30,782 nt of DNA from Leptobacterium sp964389205 (GCA_964389205.1 CAYMDH010000044.1:1-30782); one strand, 5' to 3'. Positions 1 to 7,725 are shown, counted from the first letter of the stretch. The notes: generated from the sequence alone by a model not told the origin. Numbers and translations are program-made.

Positions 1-606
1 AAACAAGATACGAATTATTTAAAAAAATTAAATTTTAGTGCAAAGGTCTCAATAATGTATATCTTCTAATGTTTAAAAGCATTTATTTTTTAGTGGAAAG
101 TAAAGAATAAATACAGTAGATCTAATCTTTTCTAGATTATTAACATTTTTGTGAAAAACAACGGTTGTTTTATAAGATCGTTAGGTTATTCAATCACGCT
201 ATAATTTATAAAATAAAAAAGAACAAATCTTAATTTACTCGATTTATTTTAATATTCTAATAATGAGCAACTTAAATTAAAACGTAATATAAGATCACTA
301 AATAGGTCACTAAAGTTGCTTTTATAATATGCTAAAACTGTAAGCATAAAATTTTTATTTTTTTGATGTTAAGAAATATTATTTTTAATTGAGTTAAGCT
401 GTTATTTATTAGTTAGAGTTTTCAATTCTATTATTTAATAGATTCTATTTTTTTATGTGTATAATCCTTATAATAAAATCACCCACTTTAAAATCTCATA
501 ACATTAAACATAACTTTAATAGCATAAAATACGACCTCTAATACATTAAGGCCTACTATTACAACTAAGTCTGAATAGTTTAGCATCAGTTGAAAAAATA
601 GAACTG
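1..606. other. long AT-rich intergenic region, no gene seen
   Basis: No recognisable coding sequence or RNA gene is visible in these 606 bases. There are a few small symmetric elements: a near-perfect palindrome at 155-171 (AAAACAAC, one base, GTTGTTTT), an 8-bp inverted repeat AGCAACTT/AAGTTGCT at 266-273 and 313-320, and a 6-bp stem TATGCT/AGCATA at 328-333 and 343-348 followed by a T-rich stretch. The last could be a weak terminator for a gene left of the window. In sequence this AT-rich, such short symmetries are only weak evidence. Confidence 0.5.
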
Positions 607-609
607 ATG
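584..609 (+). promoter_or_regulatory. inverted repeat overlapping the start codon of the first gene
   Basis: CATCAGTT at 584-591 and AACTGATG at 602-609 are perfect 8-bp complements separated by the A-rich spacer GAAAAAATAG. The right arm ends on the ATG (607-609) of the downstream gene. In RNA this would be a hairpin burying the start codon, and in DNA it could be an operator. No TAnnTTTG box is seen nearby. Confidence 0.4.
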
Positions 610-1194
610 AAATTTACAATTGAACAATTAAAAGACGTATTTGAAAATAAGGGATATGATTTTCTTGAAGAAAATAAGCCAAATTCAATAAACATTATAG
701 GTATTAGAAGTAATGCAACAATAGCAAATTCATTTGATGATTGGTTATGTTTAATTTATAAAAACGAAGAAGGGAATAGAGAAATAAAAGAGTTCCCTAT
801 TACTACAGACCCAGGAGTTTATTGGCTCAAGAATCCAATTAATGTAAATGGAACTGCTGTTTTAGTACCAGGACATTATAAAGATGTATATACCATTGGA
901 TTGCACCAAGGAAAATATGAAGCTTTAAAACAACACGGAAAATTAAAAGTTTGGAGAGATAATAACAAAGACCTTACTATTGATCAAAATGGTAAAACTT
1001 ATGAAGGTGTTTTTGGAATAAATATTCATCGTAGTAATGCAGAAACCGAATCTGTTATAGTTGAGAAATGGTCAGCTGGTTGCCAAGTTTTTAAACGAGT
1101 TAAAGATTTTAACTTTTTTATGAAGATTTGTAAAAAATCTCAACTCAAATACTTCACTTATACATTATTAGAAGAAAAAGATTTTGAAAAATAG
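607..1194 (+). CDS. putative L,D-transpeptidase/peptidoglycan-active protein with YkuD-type motif
   Basis: The 195-residue product has no signal peptide or membrane segment. Its C-terminal half has GINIHRSN (His141) followed by WSAGCQVF (Ser156 to Cys159), matching the His...SxGC signature of YkuD-type L,D-transpeptidases, where the Cys is the nucleophile. A conserved-looking block around TTDPGVYWLKNP and GTAVLVPGHY (residues 66-91) precedes it. Proteins of this general layout are known to me from phage and Bacteroidetes accessory loci, mostly unnamed. The missing export signal means it either acts in the cytoplasm or is delivered by another route such as lysis or a secretion apparatus. It stands 103 nt upstream of the EEP nuclease-like gene on the same strand. 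The catalytic motif is seen; substrate and role are inferred. Confidence 0.6.
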   Translation: MKFTIEQLKDVFENKGYDFLEENKPNSINIIGIRSNATIANSFDDWLCLIYKNEEGNREIKEFPITTDPGVYWLKNPINVNGTAVLVPGHYKDVYTIGLHQGKYEALKQHGKLKVWRDNNKDLTIDQNGKTYEGVFGINIHRSNAETESVIVEKWSAGCQVFKRVKDFNFFMKICKKSQLKYFTYTLLEEKDFEK

Positions 1195-1297
1195 ACACTT
1201 TTACAGGTGTTACTTGGTGTTTATTTTAAATCTAACCCTTTCACCAGATTTGGCTCCCCACAAAAAACTTTAAAAACCATATAAAATTTAAAAAATC

Positions 1298-1966
1298 ATG
1301 TCTTTAACAATTGCATCTTGGAATATTGAAAAAAATGGCCAATCATCTACATTAGATAAACAAGTTAAAGTAAATCATTTTATTGATTCTTGTGTCGAAA
1401 TTAATATTCCGATCATTTTTCTTTGCGAAGTACATTCTGCTCGAGTAGATGATTATAAAACATATTTAAGCACTTTATACAAAGGATATAACGTTGACAG
1501 CTTACCAGGAGGATATAGTAATGCTTATGTTATACTAACTCGAAAAAATCTGAGTATAGAAATCTCACATAGTAATTTAAAAGGCCTTAATAGAGAAGCA
1601 ATTTTAATTCAAATAGATGATTTTTCTCTGATTTTAACACATTTTAAATCGGGACAAACAAATTTAACTAAAGATCAATTGGTAAATGCTTCATTATTTT
1701 TAGAAGAAATTTCATCTGGAAGATGGGCAATTATAGGCGATATGAATTGGGACTACAGCAGATATAATGAGTTGTTTAACAACTTTAAAACATTTGCGTA
1801 TAGCTGTTGGAGTGATCAAACTCAAAAACACGGTGGAATATTAGATTGGTGTTTAACTGGACAATTTATAAAAGGAACTCCTTTTGATTTAACAACATTT
1901 TTTTCAAAAGAAATTTACGATATGCAAGGACCAGACCATAAACCAGTAATATTCATTTTAGAATAA
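1298..1966 (+). CDS. endonuclease/exonuclease/phosphatase (DNase I-like) family protein
   Basis: The 222-residue product spans one compact EEP domain. Motifs appear in the expected order: ASWNIEKNG (Asn9), FLCEVH (Glu44, metal ligand), LTHFKSG (His115), GDMNWD (Asp148, Asn150), ILDW (Asp183) and GPDHKPV (Asp213-His214, catalytic pair). The set is complete, so an active Mg-dependent phosphodiesterase is expected. EEP members cleave DNA, RNA or phosphoinositides, and the substrate cannot be told from sequence. There is no signal peptide or extra domain, and the length is short for the family, as in stand-alone nucleases. It sits between the YkuD-motif gene and the DUF2589 genes. It could be a nuclease effector, a repair-type nuclease or a processing enzyme. 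Confidence 0.75.
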   Translation: MSLTIASWNIEKNGQSSTLDKQVKVNHFIDSCVEINIPIIFLCEVHSARVDDYKTYLSTLYKGYNVDSLPGGYSNAYVILTRKNLSIEISHSNLKGLNREAILIQIDDFSLILTHFKSGQTNLTKDQLVNASLFLEEISSGRWAIIGDMNWDYSRYNELFNNFKTFAYSCWSDQTQKHGGILDWCLTGQFIKGTPFDLTTFFSKEIYDMQGPDHKPVIFILE

Positions 1967-2026
1967 TACATAGCATGTCATAGCGGTTTCTTTTTACTAT
2001 CATACTACCTAAGAATTTACAAAATA

Positions 2027-2045
2027 GCATCAAAAAGTTTGATGC
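2027..2045. other. perfect 8-bp hairpin downstream of the EEP gene
   Basis: GCATCAAA (2027-2034), loop AAG, and TTTGATGC (2038-2045) form a perfect stem 60 nt after the EEP stop codon. No T-run follows it, so it may be a weak terminator or an RNA-processing/stability structure. A second small stem GTAGC/GCTAC lies at 2154-2167, before the first DUF2589 gene. Confidence 0.35.
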
Positions 2046-2200
2046 ATGTTATTGGTCATAACATTTTTAATGAAAACACCATACTTATGATAAGAGCAGG
2101 CCCTAAAAGAACAACGGTTGAATTTTAAAATAGGATTCCCTATTTAGTTACTAGTAGCTAAGGCTACCAATAAAAGAATATTAATTTAAAAAATATAATT

Positions 2201-2884
2201 ATGGCAAATGAAAAAGCATTGGTCTCTATGGCCCAACAATTTTCAGGTTTACCAATGGATTCTCTAATAGGAGGTCCTCTTAATGCCGCTGCAAAAGCAA
2301 ACTCAGCAATGGCACTTACACAAACAAAATTTTTGTTAGATACTTGTTTTTCAAAGGAAAGCAATGAAAGTGGCGAATCTTACAAACCTATCATGATAGA
2401 TATGAGTTTAGATAGAGGAGTTCTCATTCCAGCAGTAATAGATGATAAAGGTGCAGAAACTACTCCGGCTAAAATTGAGAATGTTACAACTTCATTCAAG
2501 CTACCTATTTTAACAATCATTCCACTAAATTCTTTAGGTGTAGATGAGGTTAGTATTGGTTTTGAAATGGAAGTTAAATCAAGTTATGGAGAAGAACAAT
2601 CTTCAGATTCTGTTAAAAAAGTTGCTGCAGAGGCTAGTTTTGAAGCAAAAGTAGGTTACGGCCCTTTTTCTGCAACTGTAAAAGGATCAGCAAGCTATTC
2701 TAGTGAAGATAGAGATTCTCAAAGTTCTCATTACGAGAAAAGTAACTCAGCAAAATATACAGTTAATGTACATGCTGCTCAATTACCACTCCCTAAAGGA
2801 GTAACTACCATTATTCAAGCGTTTTCTAATGCAATTGAACCTATTGAATTGAAAGGACAACAAGCCACAGGTGGTAAAGGTTAA
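2201..2884 (+). CDS. DUF2589 family protein (paralogue 1)
   Basis: The 227-residue soluble protein has an N-terminal amphipathic helix region (LPMDSLIGGPLNAAAKAN, residues 17-34), a central beta-rich block with LPILTIIPLNSLGVDEVSI (about 100-118), a Ser/Ala/Gly-rich stretch (130-180) and a C-terminal LPLPKGVTTIIQAF. This is the layout I associate with Pfam DUF2589, whose function is unknown. There is no signal peptide, metal motif or obvious catalytic residue, which fits a structural or scaffolding role better than an enzyme. The start follows an A-rich leader typical of the phylum. It is the first of three related genes in a row and is separated from the second by a strong hairpin (2912-2938). 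Confidence 0.75.
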   Translation: MANEKALVSMAQQFSGLPMDSLIGGPLNAAAKANSAMALTQTKFLLDTCFSKESNESGESYKPIMIDMSLDRGVLIPAVIDDKGAETTPAKIENVTTSFKLPILTIIPLNSLGVDEVSIGFEMEVKSSYGEEQSSDSVKKVAAEASFEAKVGYGPFSATVKGSASYSSEDRDSQSSHYEKSNSAKYTVNVHAAQLPLPKGVTTIIQAFSNAIEPIELKGQQATGGKG

Positions 2885-2911
2885 TAGTTTAATTTAAATA
2901 GTTAAGTTTTT

Positions 2912-2938
2912 ATGAGACTCAGCTTGTCTGAGTCTCAT
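2912..2938 (+). terminator. strong hairpin between DUF2589 paralogues 1 and 2
   Basis: ATGAGACTCAG (2912-2922), loop CTTGT, and CTGAGTCTCAT (2928-2938) form a perfect 11-bp stem. Only TT then A-rich sequence follows, so termination may be partial. It would make the first DUF2589 gene more abundant than the downstream genes or protect its mRNA 3' end. Confidence 0.6.
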
Positions 2939-2968
2939 TTAAAAAGTAATTGAATAAATCATAAGGGT

Positions 2969-3565
2969 ATGAGAACAAAAAAAAATAGCGCGAGCCAAGG
3001 TCTTTCTATTGATAAATTATTGGCAGCGCCATTTATAGCAGCAGCGAATGCTAATGCTGCTATGGCAAAAAAACAAACAACATTTTTAATGGATTCTTGT
3101 TTTGATATAGAAATTGATGAAGATACAGATGAGGAAATATTTCATCCTAAGATGATTACTTTATCTATGACTAAAAATATCATTTCAGAATCTAAAGGGA
3201 AAAATCAAACCCCAAAAATAGAAGAATTAAAGACTAATTTTCAATTACCGATACTTACTATTATTCCTTTTAACTCTTTATGTGTTAAAGATGTTTCTGT
3301 AAAATTTGATATGGAGATAATTTCTCAAACAGATAGTAAATCTTCGATAAATAAAAACGAAAATAGAGAAGAAAATGCTGAACTAAAAGGAGCCATAAGT
3401 TATGATTCTAATAGACAAACAGAGCATCAATATCAAAAGAGAAACACTTCAAAATTATCTGTAGAAATGAATGCCGGTACAATACCACTACCAGTTGGCT
3501 TTACTACCATTTTAGATCTCTATACTAAAAGTATACATACAACAGCATTGGATGAAAAAAAATAA
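2969..3565 (+). CDS. DUF2589 family protein (paralogue 2)
   Basis: The 198-residue protein is clearly homologous to the gene at 2201-2884. It shares the N-terminal helix with ANANAAMAKKQTTFLMDSCF, the core LPILTIIPFNSLCVKDVSV and the C-terminal IPLPVGFTTILDLY. It is more polar and charged in the linker that follows the core, where paralogue 1 is Ser/Ala/Gly-rich. No export signal or catalytic motif is seen. The stop is followed 23 nt later by the zinc-ribbon gene, suggesting one transcript. Two divergent copies next to each other suggest hetero-oligomer subunits, but that is inference. Confidence 0.75.
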   Translation: MRTKKNSASQGLSIDKLLAAPFIAAANANAAMAKKQTTFLMDSCFDIEIDEDTDEEIFHPKMITLSMTKNIISESKGKNQTPKIEELKTNFQLPILTIIPFNSLCVKDVSVKFDMEIISQTDSKSSINKNENREENAELKGAISYDSNRQTEHQYQKRNTSKLSVEMNAGTIPLPVGFTTILDLYTKSIHTTALDEKK

Positions 3566-3588
3566 AAATAATATAAAAAATTAAAAAT

Positions 3589-3783
3589 ATGTACGATCAA
3601 AATATAGCATGTCCAAATTGTAACAGTAACATTCTTTTTGATGTTAACGCATTATTACAAGGAGTTAGTTTTACTTGTAGTAATTGTAATGCAAAAATAG
3701 AATTATCAAACAAGAGTAAAGGGCTTGTAGAAAAATCTATTAATGAGTTTAATAAATTAAAAGCAAACGCCTTAAAACAATAA
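3589..3783 (+). CDS. small zinc-ribbon protein
   Basis: The 64-residue protein has two CxxC knuckles, CPNC (residues 8-11) and CSNC (30-33), spaced as in a one-zinc ribbon. A basic, helical C-terminal tail rich in Lys and Asn (43-64) follows. Such mini zinc ribbons bind nucleic acid or protein partners. It lies between DUF2589 genes with gaps of 23 and 4 nt, so it is almost certainly co-translated with them and probably part of the same assembly. The exact role is unknown. Confidence 0.75.
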   Translation: MYDQNIACPNCNSNILFDVNALLQGVSFTCSNCNAKIELSNKSKGLVEKSINEFNKLKANALKQ

Positions 3784-3787
3784 TAAA

Positions 3788-4258
3788 ATGATAAAGTTTA
3801 AAAAATTAGTTGAAGCAATTAATGATGCAGCAGAAATAGCAAATGCTACATTAGCTAATTCAGAAGATCAAGTAATAAATGATTTTTTTAATAAAGATGA
3901 AGAAACAGGTGATTTTACTGCAAAAACAGTTGTTATTAATTATCCTACTGTAACTCCAGAGGGCAAAACAGAAGTTATTAAAATAGATGTCCCTTTAATT
4001 ACCATAGTTCCTATTTCTACAGCCACCATAGGAGAATTAAAATTCACTACAAACCTTGATATGGCTATTGAAAAAGATGAATTGTTAGTAAGCTTTAGCA
4101 AACAATCTTTTTTAGGAAAACATCTTGGGATTAACAAGAATAAAAAACAAGCATCAGCACTATTGGAATTAGTTATTAAACCACAAGATCATACAGAAGG
4201 TTTAAGTAAACTAATAGAAGGCTATGAAAGATCATTAAGAGCTCAGATACCAGGTTAA
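3788..4258 (+). CDS. divergent DUF2589-like protein (paralogue 3)
   Basis: The 156-residue protein keeps the DUF2589 plan in reduced form. It has an N-terminal Ala-rich helix (VEAINDAAEIANATLANSED), the block VPLITIVPISTATIGELKF matching the LPILTIIPxNSL core of the two upstream genes, and a following Met-Ala-Ile strand. It lacks the long low-complexity insert and ends with a different helix (HTEGLSKLIEGYERSLR). The ATG is 4 nt after the zinc-ribbon stop. Homology to the other two is by eye and weaker. It could be the minor or capping component of a shared complex. Confidence 0.6.
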   Translation: MIKFKKLVEAINDAAEIANATLANSEDQVINDFFNKDEETGDFTAKTVVINYPTVTPEGKTEVIKIDVPLITIVPISTATIGELKFTTNLDMAIEKDELLVSFSKQSFLGKHLGINKNKKQASALLELVIKPQDHTEGLSKLIEGYERSLRAQIPG

Positions 4259-4283
4259 TTAAGAGGTTTGAACATAATTTCAT

Positions 4284-4314
4284 ATTAAAACTCATATAAA
4301 ACATGGGTTTTAAT
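4284..4314. terminator. hairpin between convergent DUF2589 cluster and response regulator
   Basis: ATTAAAACTCAT (4284-4295) pairs with ATGGGTTTTAAT (4303-4314) over 12 positions, with a single T/G wobble and a 7-nt loop. It lies 25 nt after the last DUF2589 stop and 30 nt from the stop of the opposing response-regulator gene, so it could end transcripts from both sides. Confidence 0.5.
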
Positions 4315-4344
4315 GTGTTTAAAACAACTACTGTTTTTATTAAA

Positions 4345-5136
4345 TTAAATAGTTTTAAATAAACTAAAAATATGTTCTTTATGCGATTTACTAATTGGTA
4401 TCTTATTAGATTTGAGATAAAGCATATTACCTTCAAAACCTTCAATAGCATTTTTATTAACTATATAACTTCTATGCGTTCTCAAGAATATGTTTTTAGG
4501 CAACTGCTCTTCTATTTTTTTCATTACAATAGCATATATGAATTTTTCATTTTTAGTATGAATCGTAGAATAATTATTATCGGCTTCTATAAAAAGAATT
4601 TCGTCTAAAGGAACTTTTTTAAAACTAGTATTTCTTTTTAAAAAAAGACAATTTTTAATGTGTAAAACCTTATTGTTATATTGTTTCAGGTTTTGAGAAG
4701 AATTAAAATCAAGGTTCGTATTTTTTTTTGAAAAATTTAATAATGCCAAATCTATAGCAATACTCATCTGCCTATCGTTAAAAGGTTTTAAAATATAAGC
4801 ATGAGGTTGCGTTAGATGCGCTCTTTTTACCGTCTGTTTATGGGTGTTGGAGGTTAGAAAAATAAAAGGGATCTCATATTTTCTCCTAATAATACCGGCA
4901 AGTTCAATACCATCTTTATTTCCTTGAATCATAATATCTATAAGAAGTAAATCAATGGTAGGGTTTTCTTCAATAAGTTCTATAGCGCTGTTAGCAGTCA
5001 TTGCAAAACCAATTACTTCATAATCCATAGTCGTTAAACGCTGGATAATATCTTGTGCTACCAGAACTTCATCTTCAACAATAAGAATTTTTATTTTCTT
5101 CTCTTTTTTTTTGTTGATTTTTTTATCAATCATCAA
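4345..5136 (-). CDS. LytTR-type response regulator (REC-LytTR)
   Basis: The 263-residue product has a receiver domain at about 16-130: acidic pair Glu21-Asp22, phospho-acceptor Asp67 in LLLIDIMIQG, Thr95 and Lys117 in YILKPF. A LytTR DNA-binding domain follows at about 160-260 with LDEILFIEADNNYS and FLRTHRSYIVNK. All key receiver residues are present. It follows the TPR histidine kinase on the same strand after a 268-nt gap, the usual kinase/LytTR pairing in Flavobacteria, and probably acts as its transcriptional output. Targets are unknown; the DUF2589 cluster and the channel operon flanking this regulatory block are natural candidates. Confidence 0.9.
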   Translation of the reverse strand: MMIDKKINKKKEKKIKILIVEDEVLVAQDIIQRLTTMDYEVIGFAMTANSAIELIEENPTIDLLLIDIMIQGNKDGIELAGIIRRKYEIPFIFLTSNTHKQTVKRAHLTQPHAYILKPFNDRQMSIAIDLALLNFSKKNTNLDFNSSQNLKQYNNKVLHIKNCLFLKRNTSFKKVPLDEILFIEADNNYSTIHTKNEKFIYAIVMKKIEEQLPKNIFLRTHRSYIVNKNAIEGFEGNMLYLKSNKIPISKSHKEHIFSLFKTI

Positions 5137-5404
5137 TAATATAAACTATGATTAAACCAAAATTGATAAATTTAGAATATTGTATTGGTCAGGAGTTTAA
5201 AGATATATAAAAGCTACCTAAGCGCAAGTAATTTTAACGGTACGCAACAAAATCTATTAAAATCTAGTATTTATTTATTTTATGATAAAAATTATTCAAT
5301 ATTAATATTGTTTTTAAACAATTAAATTACTGTCAAACCATAATCATATTAATTTCATCCTCATTAGTATACAAATAAACTTTTTATTCAGAATAAATAA
5401 TAAT
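5137..5404. other. AT-rich gap between kinase and response regulator
   Basis: No gene is seen. It carries overlapping AT palindromes: CAATATTAATATTG at 5297-5310 and ATTGTTT/AAACAAT at 5307-5322. A 7-bp stem TTTATTC/GAATAAA at 5383-5397 lies just below the kinase stop. It may hold a separate promoter for the response regulator, but no clean TAnnTTTG box is present. Confidence 0.3.
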
Positions 5405-7183
5405 TTAACGATTTTGAATTTTTATTTCCCAGGTAGTACCATTATTATTAATCTTTTTAATGGTTCCTTTAAGTTGTATGATTAGTGAATTGATGATTTT
5501 TAATCCTAAAGAATTCGATTTATGTACGGAGGCTTCTTCAAAACCAATACCATTATCACTTATAGTAATATAAAGCGAATGAATGTTTTTGATATCTATT
5601 TTTATTTTAAGAGAAGGTTTTTTGATTCCTTTATAAGCATATTTAAGAGCATTGATAATGATCTCATTGATAATCAATGCCAAAGGAATAGCAGCATCTA
5701 TATTCAAACTTACATCTGAAATATCCATTTCGGGCTCAAAACCAGTGTCATAACTATGAAATAACCCCAACACTAATTCACTAATGTATTCTTTAACATG
5801 AATGCGTGTATCAACACCTTCCTGATACAATTTTTGATGAACTAAAGACAAAGCTTCTACACGTTGTTTCCCTATAATTATAGCCTCTTGAGCAGGGTGA
5901 CCTGTAAGTTGATTACTTTGTAGGTTTAATAAACTGGCAATCATTTGTAAATTATTTTTCACTCTATGGTTAAGTTCACTTAAAAGCAATGCTTTTTCTT
6001 GCTCTCGCTGGCTTATAATTTCTTTTTGTGCAGAGAGTTGTATGTTGTTGTTCTTTATTTTTTTTCGATTTCTAAAAAGTAAATAGAGAAGAAATATCAA
6101 TATAGAAAAGCCTAGTGCCAGAGAAAGCACCCACTTTTTTTGAGTAGCATTTATTTGGTTAAGCAAGTTGATTTCATTTTCTCTTTTATCAATTTCATAT
6201 GCAGATTTAACTTGCTCTATCTTTTTTATATTCTCCCTATTAACAAGGCTGTCTTGATAGATCTGAAAGCGTTTTTGATGAATAAAAGCTTTTGTATATT
6301 TTTTTTGAGATTCATAGAATTGAGCCAATAGATTACTGATATCTTTGATTTGTTCTTTTAAATTTACTTTTTGAGCAATAGATAAAGCTTCTGTAAGATA
6401 CTTTTCAGCGAGTATTGATATTTCTAATTTATTATATACAACTCCAAGTTCTGCTTTATAAATTGCAAGGGAATACAAATCTTCAAATTCTTGCACAATA
6501 TCAATAGCTTCTTTTAAATAAGATTCTGCTACTTTTAAATTATTTTCTGAAGCATAAACCATTCCTAAATTCCCTAAAGAATATCCTTTTAAATGCAGAT
6601 AGTCTGTATCTTTTAAATCATTTTTTTGAAGAGAAGAATTAAAGTAAATTTTGGCACTATCTAACTTGTTTATTTTCCTATAGGCTTCTCCCAGGTTATT
6701 AATAATAGCTATTTTATTTAAAGGATTTGAATGATAACTATTCATTGCTTTTTTTAAATAACTAATAGCAGATCTATAATCATTATTATATATATAATTT
6801 ACAGCTACTTGATCAAAAGATACTGCAAATTTATTGTCTAGTTTTAATGATTCATAGATGCTCAAAGCTTTTAAAGATGCTTCCAATGATTTTGCAGTAT
6901 TCCCCAAGTCACGTTCTAACAAACTAATCTCTTCCAAGGCCTCAGCCTGAAGGGTGTCGTTTTGAATTTCTATAGCTATGCTTAGTGATTCTTTTGCAGC
7001 AAAGAGTGCTTCTTTAGAATCGGATGTAAAGATTGCGATTTTTCTTAAAATTGCTGCTTTATCCTTTAGAGTTACTTTTGTTGTTTCGATGATACTCCAT
7101 AATGAATCTGCTCTATATTCTCTTTGAGCAAATAATGAAGAATAACATATAAAACATAATATAAAATAATATACTTTTATAAT
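5405..7183 (-). CDS. TPR sensor histidine kinase (HisKA_2/HWE-like), non-AUG start
   Basis: Numbered from codon 7183, the product is 592 residues. It has a signal peptide ending YSSLFAQ (about residue 20), tetratricopeptide repeats (about 40-310), one membrane segment (351-370), a coiled coil, ELNHRVKNN with His406, and an HATPase with NEIIINALKYAY and DNGIGF. The HRxKNN box marks the HisKA_2/HWE type common in Bacteroidetes. No ATG, GTG or TTG occurs in frame between the upstream stop (7196-7198) and a TTG at 6937-6935, which would delete the signal peptide and first repeats. ATT at 7183-7181 (or ATA at 7180) fits the signal peptide exactly and lies 20 nt after the preceding gene. Likely partner: the REC-LytTR regulator downstream. 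Confidence 0.8.
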   Translation of the reverse strand: MIKVYYFILCFICYSSLFAQREYRADSLWSIIETTKVTLKDKAAILRKIAIFTSDSKEALFAAKESLSIAIEIQNDTLQAEALEEISLLERDLGNTAKSLEASLKALSIYESLKLDNKFAVSFDQVAVNYIYNNDYRSAISYLKKAMNSYHSNPLNKIAIINNLGEAYRKINKLDSAKIYFNSSLQKNDLKDTDYLHLKGYSLGNLGMVYASENNLKVAESYLKEAIDIVQEFEDLYSLAIYKAELGVVYNKLEISILAEKYLTEALSIAQKVNLKEQIKDISNLLAQFYESQKKYTKAFIHQKRFQIYQDSLVNRENIKKIEQVKSAYEIDKRENEINLLNQINATQKKWVLSLALGFSILIFLLYLLFRNRKKIKNNNIQLSAQKEIISQREQEKALLLSELNHRVKNNLQMIASLLNLQSNQLTGHPAQEAIIIGKQRVEALSLVHQKLYQEGVDTRIHVKEYISELVLGLFHSYDTGFEPEMDISDVSLNIDAAIPLALIINEIIINALKYAYKGIKKPSLKIKIDIKNIHSLYITISDNGIGFEEASVHKSNSLGLKIINSLIIQLKGTIKKINNNGTTWEIKIQNR

Positions 7184-7203
7184 GATAAAGTTATGTTAAA
7201 GGT

Positions 7204-7725
7204 TTATTTGTTGCGTATTTTAAAGAAGGGATCTATTGAAAAACAAAAAGGTATTTTATATATATTTAATTTAAAAAGTATTCTATACGTAAAGTAATAA
7301 TTAATTTCATTTTTGCTCAAAGCTTTTATTTTGATGGAACATGTATTGTCTTTTACTGGAATGCAAAATTGTCGATCGTTCATATACGAATCATCACAAT
7401 CAAAAATTTTATCAAATAATTTAACAATTTCAGGTGTTGAGAGTATCGTTTCTTTTCTTCCTGATGGATAGATAAAAACACCTAATATTTCCACTTTAGT
7501 AGCAATACCGGATTTATCATTAATATCAATTAATTCAAGAGAAACCTCATTTGATATATTTTCAGGTAAGATGATAGAACTATTAGCAGCATCTAAATTA
7601 ATTACAAAATAATCTGCAGCTATGGGGTTTTCATAAGTCCCCATTCCTAAGTTGCAATTTTCAATTGCTTCAACCAGACTTTTTATATCTATTTTAATTT
7701 TAATAGTTTTTACTTTTTTCTTCAT
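7204..7725 (-). CDS. hypothetical protein in LytTR/kinase operon
   Basis: I do not recognise this 173-residue protein. It starts with a Lys-rich beta strand (KTIKIKIDIKSLVEAIENC), continues with predicted beta strands around YFVINLD and VSLELID, and has a mid-protein FDCDDSY and QFCIPVKDNTC with three cysteines. It ends with an aromatic segment INYYFTYRILFKL and SIDPFFKIRNK. There is no signal peptide or membrane span. It lies 74 nt after the stand-alone LytTR gene and 20 nt before the kinase start, so it is probably co-transcribed with them. The opening SLVEAIEN loosely recalls KLVEAIND in the third DUF2589-like protein, but that is too short to claim homology. Confidence 0.65.
   Translation of the reverse strand: MKKKVKTIKIKIDIKSLVEAIENCNLGMGTYENPIAADYFVINLDAANSSIILPENISNEVSLELIDINDKSGIATKVEILGVFIYPSGRKETILSTPEIVKLFDKIFDCDDSYMNDRQFCIPVKDNTCSIKIKALSKNEINYYFTYRILFKLNIYKIPFCFSIDPFFKIRNK

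Noticed and set aside
507..518. AACATAAC as a regulon motif (also at 7190-7197 minus, 8472 and 8508)
   Set aside because: Four copies in this AT-rich window is close to chance expectation. Only the 12-nt pair before the channel operon was kept as a finding.
4176..4608. Open frames on both strands overlapping the DUF2589-like and response-regulator 3' ends
   Set aside because: They are out-of-frame shadows of genes with clear domains, and their translations are low-complexity hydrophobic without any family features.
5297..5322. Overlapping AT palindromes as an operator or replication element
   Set aside because: They are pure AT-rich symmetry expected by chance at this composition, with no promoter box or repeated copies nearby.
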